Shown one piece after another: positions 47,380 to 49,640 of a stretch of 49,640 bases of DNA. The notes under the pieces are model-generated. The model had not been told where the DNA came from. It saw only the letters and a program-made list of their open reading frames with translations, and searched no databases. How positions within the stretch are numbered: the first letter of the stretch is position 1; each line of letters begins with the position of its first letter. Made by a program: the position numbers and the translations under genes. The DNA is from Nemertoderma westbladi (Eukaryota > Xenacoelomorpha > Nemertodermatida > Nemertodermatidae): contig JAUCBJ010004844.1 of assembly GCA_032718475.1 (NCBI GenBank), positions 1-49,640 on the forward strand, in the 5' to 3' direction.

Positions 47380-48045
47380 ATAAAATAAACAGGTTAAACC
47401 TCGAGTCTTACATCCCACAAACTGACAAAAAACATAGAATCAGGACATTAACGCCCAATATAGTACTCAGCCACTAGGGCCATCAAAAACCGCAAAAAAA
47501 AATACAAACAAACAACAACATAGGCTAAACAAAAAACACAAATATATTAAATCTACTCCACATACAGGTATGCATCGCACCCTAACCCTAAGCCTAAACA
47601 CCATACACTAAATGATACCGGTAGTATACTGCACAAAAGCTAAGCCTATATTCTATAAGAAAATATGACATTTTGTCGCCGTAAAATGGGTAGACAAAAT
47701 TAATTATTTTTGCCCTAACTCTACCTCCTTTACGGCGACAAAATGTCATATATTTTCTTATAGAGTATAGGCTTAGCTTTTTAGCAGTATAATACCGGTA
47801 TCATTTAGTGTATGGCGGTTATGTTTAGGGTTTTGGTGGCGATAAATACCTGTATGTTGAGCATGTTCATGTTCAATATGTTTGTTTTTTGTTTGTTGTT
47901 TTTTGTTTGTCTTTTTTTGTTTGTTTTGTTTGTGGTTTTTGATGGCCCTAGTGGCTGAGTACTATTTTGGGCGTTAATGTCCTGATTCAATGTTTTTTGT
48001 TAGTTTGTGGGGTGTAAGACTCGAGGTTTTATCTGTTTATTTACT
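47380..48045. mobile_element. Large foldback (inverted-repeat) element 1
   Basis: Arms of roughly 300 bp face each other. The left arm begins AAATAAACAGG...CCTCGAGTCTTAC, and the right arm ends with its complement, GTAAGACTCGAGG...CTGTTTATTT. The centre pairs GACATTTTGTCGCCGTAAA (47668-47686) with TTTACGGCGACAAAATGTC about 45 bases later. Shared blocks include CAGCCACTAGGGCCATCAAA and its complement. No real ORF; the minus-strand frame at 47805-47990 is low-complexity arm sequence. Confidence 0.8.
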
Positions 48046-48084
48046 ATAATACAGTATGCATGTGTACCCATGGCCATATTAATT

Positions 48085-48700
48085 TAGGCCTACTATAGCT
48101 AGTTTTTGCTACATTTTTTTTAGAGCTATTATAGCTATTGTTAAGTAATAAAAATTATGTTCTAGAACAAATATTTTTTCTTCTAGAACATTTAAAAAAA
48201 TTATTAAATATTGGTTATTATGTGTAATAAATAGTTTATTTATCTACTGTATAAACATTAAAAAATACAAATTATCAGGCAAGCTAGAGATTTTCCAAGT
48301 TTAGCTATCTTTTAAAAAAAAATTCAGAAATTATTTGTTATGTGTAATAAATTGTTTAATTATGAATAAACATTATTAATATATAGCTACTAATTCCCAG
48401 GCTAGCTAGTGATTTTGCAAGTTAGCTATTATTTAAAAAAACTGAAAAAAGTTTTTTTTTTAATGAAGGCTAAACTTGCAAAATCACTAGCTAGCCTGGG
48501 AATTAGTAGCTATTAACGTTGATAGATAATTAAACAATTTATTACACATAACAAATAATTTCCAATGAATTCTTTTTTTTAATGTTCTAGAACAAAAAAT
48601 ATTTGTTCTAGAACATTTTTTTTTTTACAAAACTATAGCTAATATGACATAGAACATTTAAAAAAAAGTAGCAAAAACTAGCTACTACAAAAAAATCACG
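48085..48700. mobile_element. Large foldback element 2 with TGTTCTAGAACA palindromes
   Basis: Inverted arms meet near 48440-48465. The left arm contains CCCAGGCTAGCTAGTGATTTT and ATTTGTTATGTGTAATAAAT; the right arm contains their near-complements. The outer ends pair CTAGTTTTTGCTAC with GTAGCAAAAACTAG. The left arm also holds a tandem second copy of part of itself (48190-48310 resembles 48320-48440). Perfect TGTTCTAGAACA palindromes lie at 48158, 48583 and 48604. Non-coding. Confidence 0.75.
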
Positions 48701-49640
48701 GTCATGAGTACACATACTGTAGTAGTTGTTACAAAGTTTACGGTAACTATCAGTCAAACATTAACTTGATTTCAAAATAAGTTCACTGCTACATTAAATG
48801 ATAAATTATAGTTTGTGCACCACAGTTGAATTATCTTGCGATCGAATATATTTCCAATTAAATAAACATTCTGGAATATTTAATTGTTATCTTATGAAAT
48901 AGAAGACTAAGCAAGCACACCATACCACAATCAATTAGCTTAACTTAATAAGCAAAACCTAAGATATCTTTAGGTCTATTATTATCATAAATTAGTTAGT
49001 TAAAACACAAAATTACGACACTAGCTAAAGTTCTATAATAAATAAGCAGATATAAATTAGTTGGCATGCTTTGGAGGAACAAAAATAAAAATTATAATTT
49101 TCACAAAATCTTTGATTTTTTGACATACATTATATGTCCTAGTAATGTTTGCTATTTAATTATAAAGCATGTAATTAGGTAGTACATTTTGCCTACATGG
49201 CCAAGTGTTTAGGACTCCTTGAGATGGTCCAATTTACTGGATTTGGACACTATACTCCAGGACATCATGGTAAAGACATTTTTAAGTACATTTTTTAAAT
49301 TTTACTAGCTATTATTATTTCTAGCAACCATCTTTTACATTTGAATGTAAACAATACACATGAGAGAAAATTCAAAATCTGGTTGGTAACGCAGGCAATA
49401 GATGCACCTAATTGATAATGTCACTTCTTCACTTGGTCCCCCCCCCCCCCCCCCCACCCCTCTTCGCACCTTCATTTAAGTTTTAACATAGTAACAACTA
49501 TAATTTGTTACAATTAATAGTGGGCATGAAGATGGATCATTTCTTTTTTATTAAACATATTATTTGTGGTTGGTGTTTACTAAAACACTAATTAGACCTA
49601 ACATTATAAAATACTAATTAATATAAAAAGCGGTTTGTTT
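48701..49640. other. AT-rich region without recognised gene
   Basis: I see no exon, RNA gene or clear repeat except an 18-C run at 49438-49455. Its context differs from the poly-G tracts before the IRG exons. Confidence 0.5.

Noticed and set aside
47805-47990. Asn/Thr/Lys-rich minus-strand frame
   Set aside because: It lies wholly within a foldback arm made of TTTGT repeats.

Overview
The window looks like AT-rich nuclear DNA from an animal, most likely an aquatic invertebrate. The reasons are spliced metazoan-type genes (an interferon-inducible/IRG-like GTPase and a monoacylglycerol-lipase-like hydrolase), an LTR retrotransposon with a BEL/Pao-like Gag, a LINE fragment, MITE-like elements and very large satellite arrays. 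No bacterial operon, CRISPR, rRNA or tRNA was recognised. The species cannot be fixed from the sequence alone.

About 39 kb (1-39055) is a tandem array of large repeat units. A full unit runs: short preamble; simple satellite (TTGTAC hexamer in units 1 and 2, a 13-bp TTGGTTATTGATA-type repeat in units 3a and 3b); a 43-bp dyad-rich minisatellite; a satellite with a period of 200 bp; about 1.1-1.4 kb of single-copy-like DNA with a poly-G tract; a short IRG G-domain exon; and a tail with a 362-bp MITE-like insert. Exon copies begin at 5564 (A), 14164 (B) and 38069 (C). A and B are exactly 8600 bp apart. Unit 3a (16372-29553) lacks the 200-bp satellite and the exon. Its 13-bp array is split by a complete, young LTR element (17909-24992); the matching uninterrupted site is present in unit 3b near 30866.

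The LTR element has LTRs of 528 and 529 bp, a GTATC target duplication, one intact 1193-codon Gag-like ORF with two zinc knuckles, and no pol. In the place of pol lies about 1.8 kb of GTTAGAG repeats studded with short hairpins whose stems change sequence while staying paired.

The main gene is on the + strand: exon 1 (copy C, 38069-38467), a 2.43-kb intron carrying the MITE and a LINE fragment, and exon 2 (40898-42193). The predicted 564-aa product is three IRG-type G domains in a row with almost nothing else. Exon copies A and B keep the reading frame and the same splice donor, and lie upstream in the same orientation. They could act as alternative first exons to the single exon 2, or they may be orphan duplicates; the sequence does not decide.

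Convergent to this gene is a lipase-like hydrolase on the - strand (44767 to about 45843), probably missing its first exon. Two diverged direct repeats flank it, and two large foldback elements (47380-48045 and 48085-48700) lie to its right. The last kilobase shows no gene.
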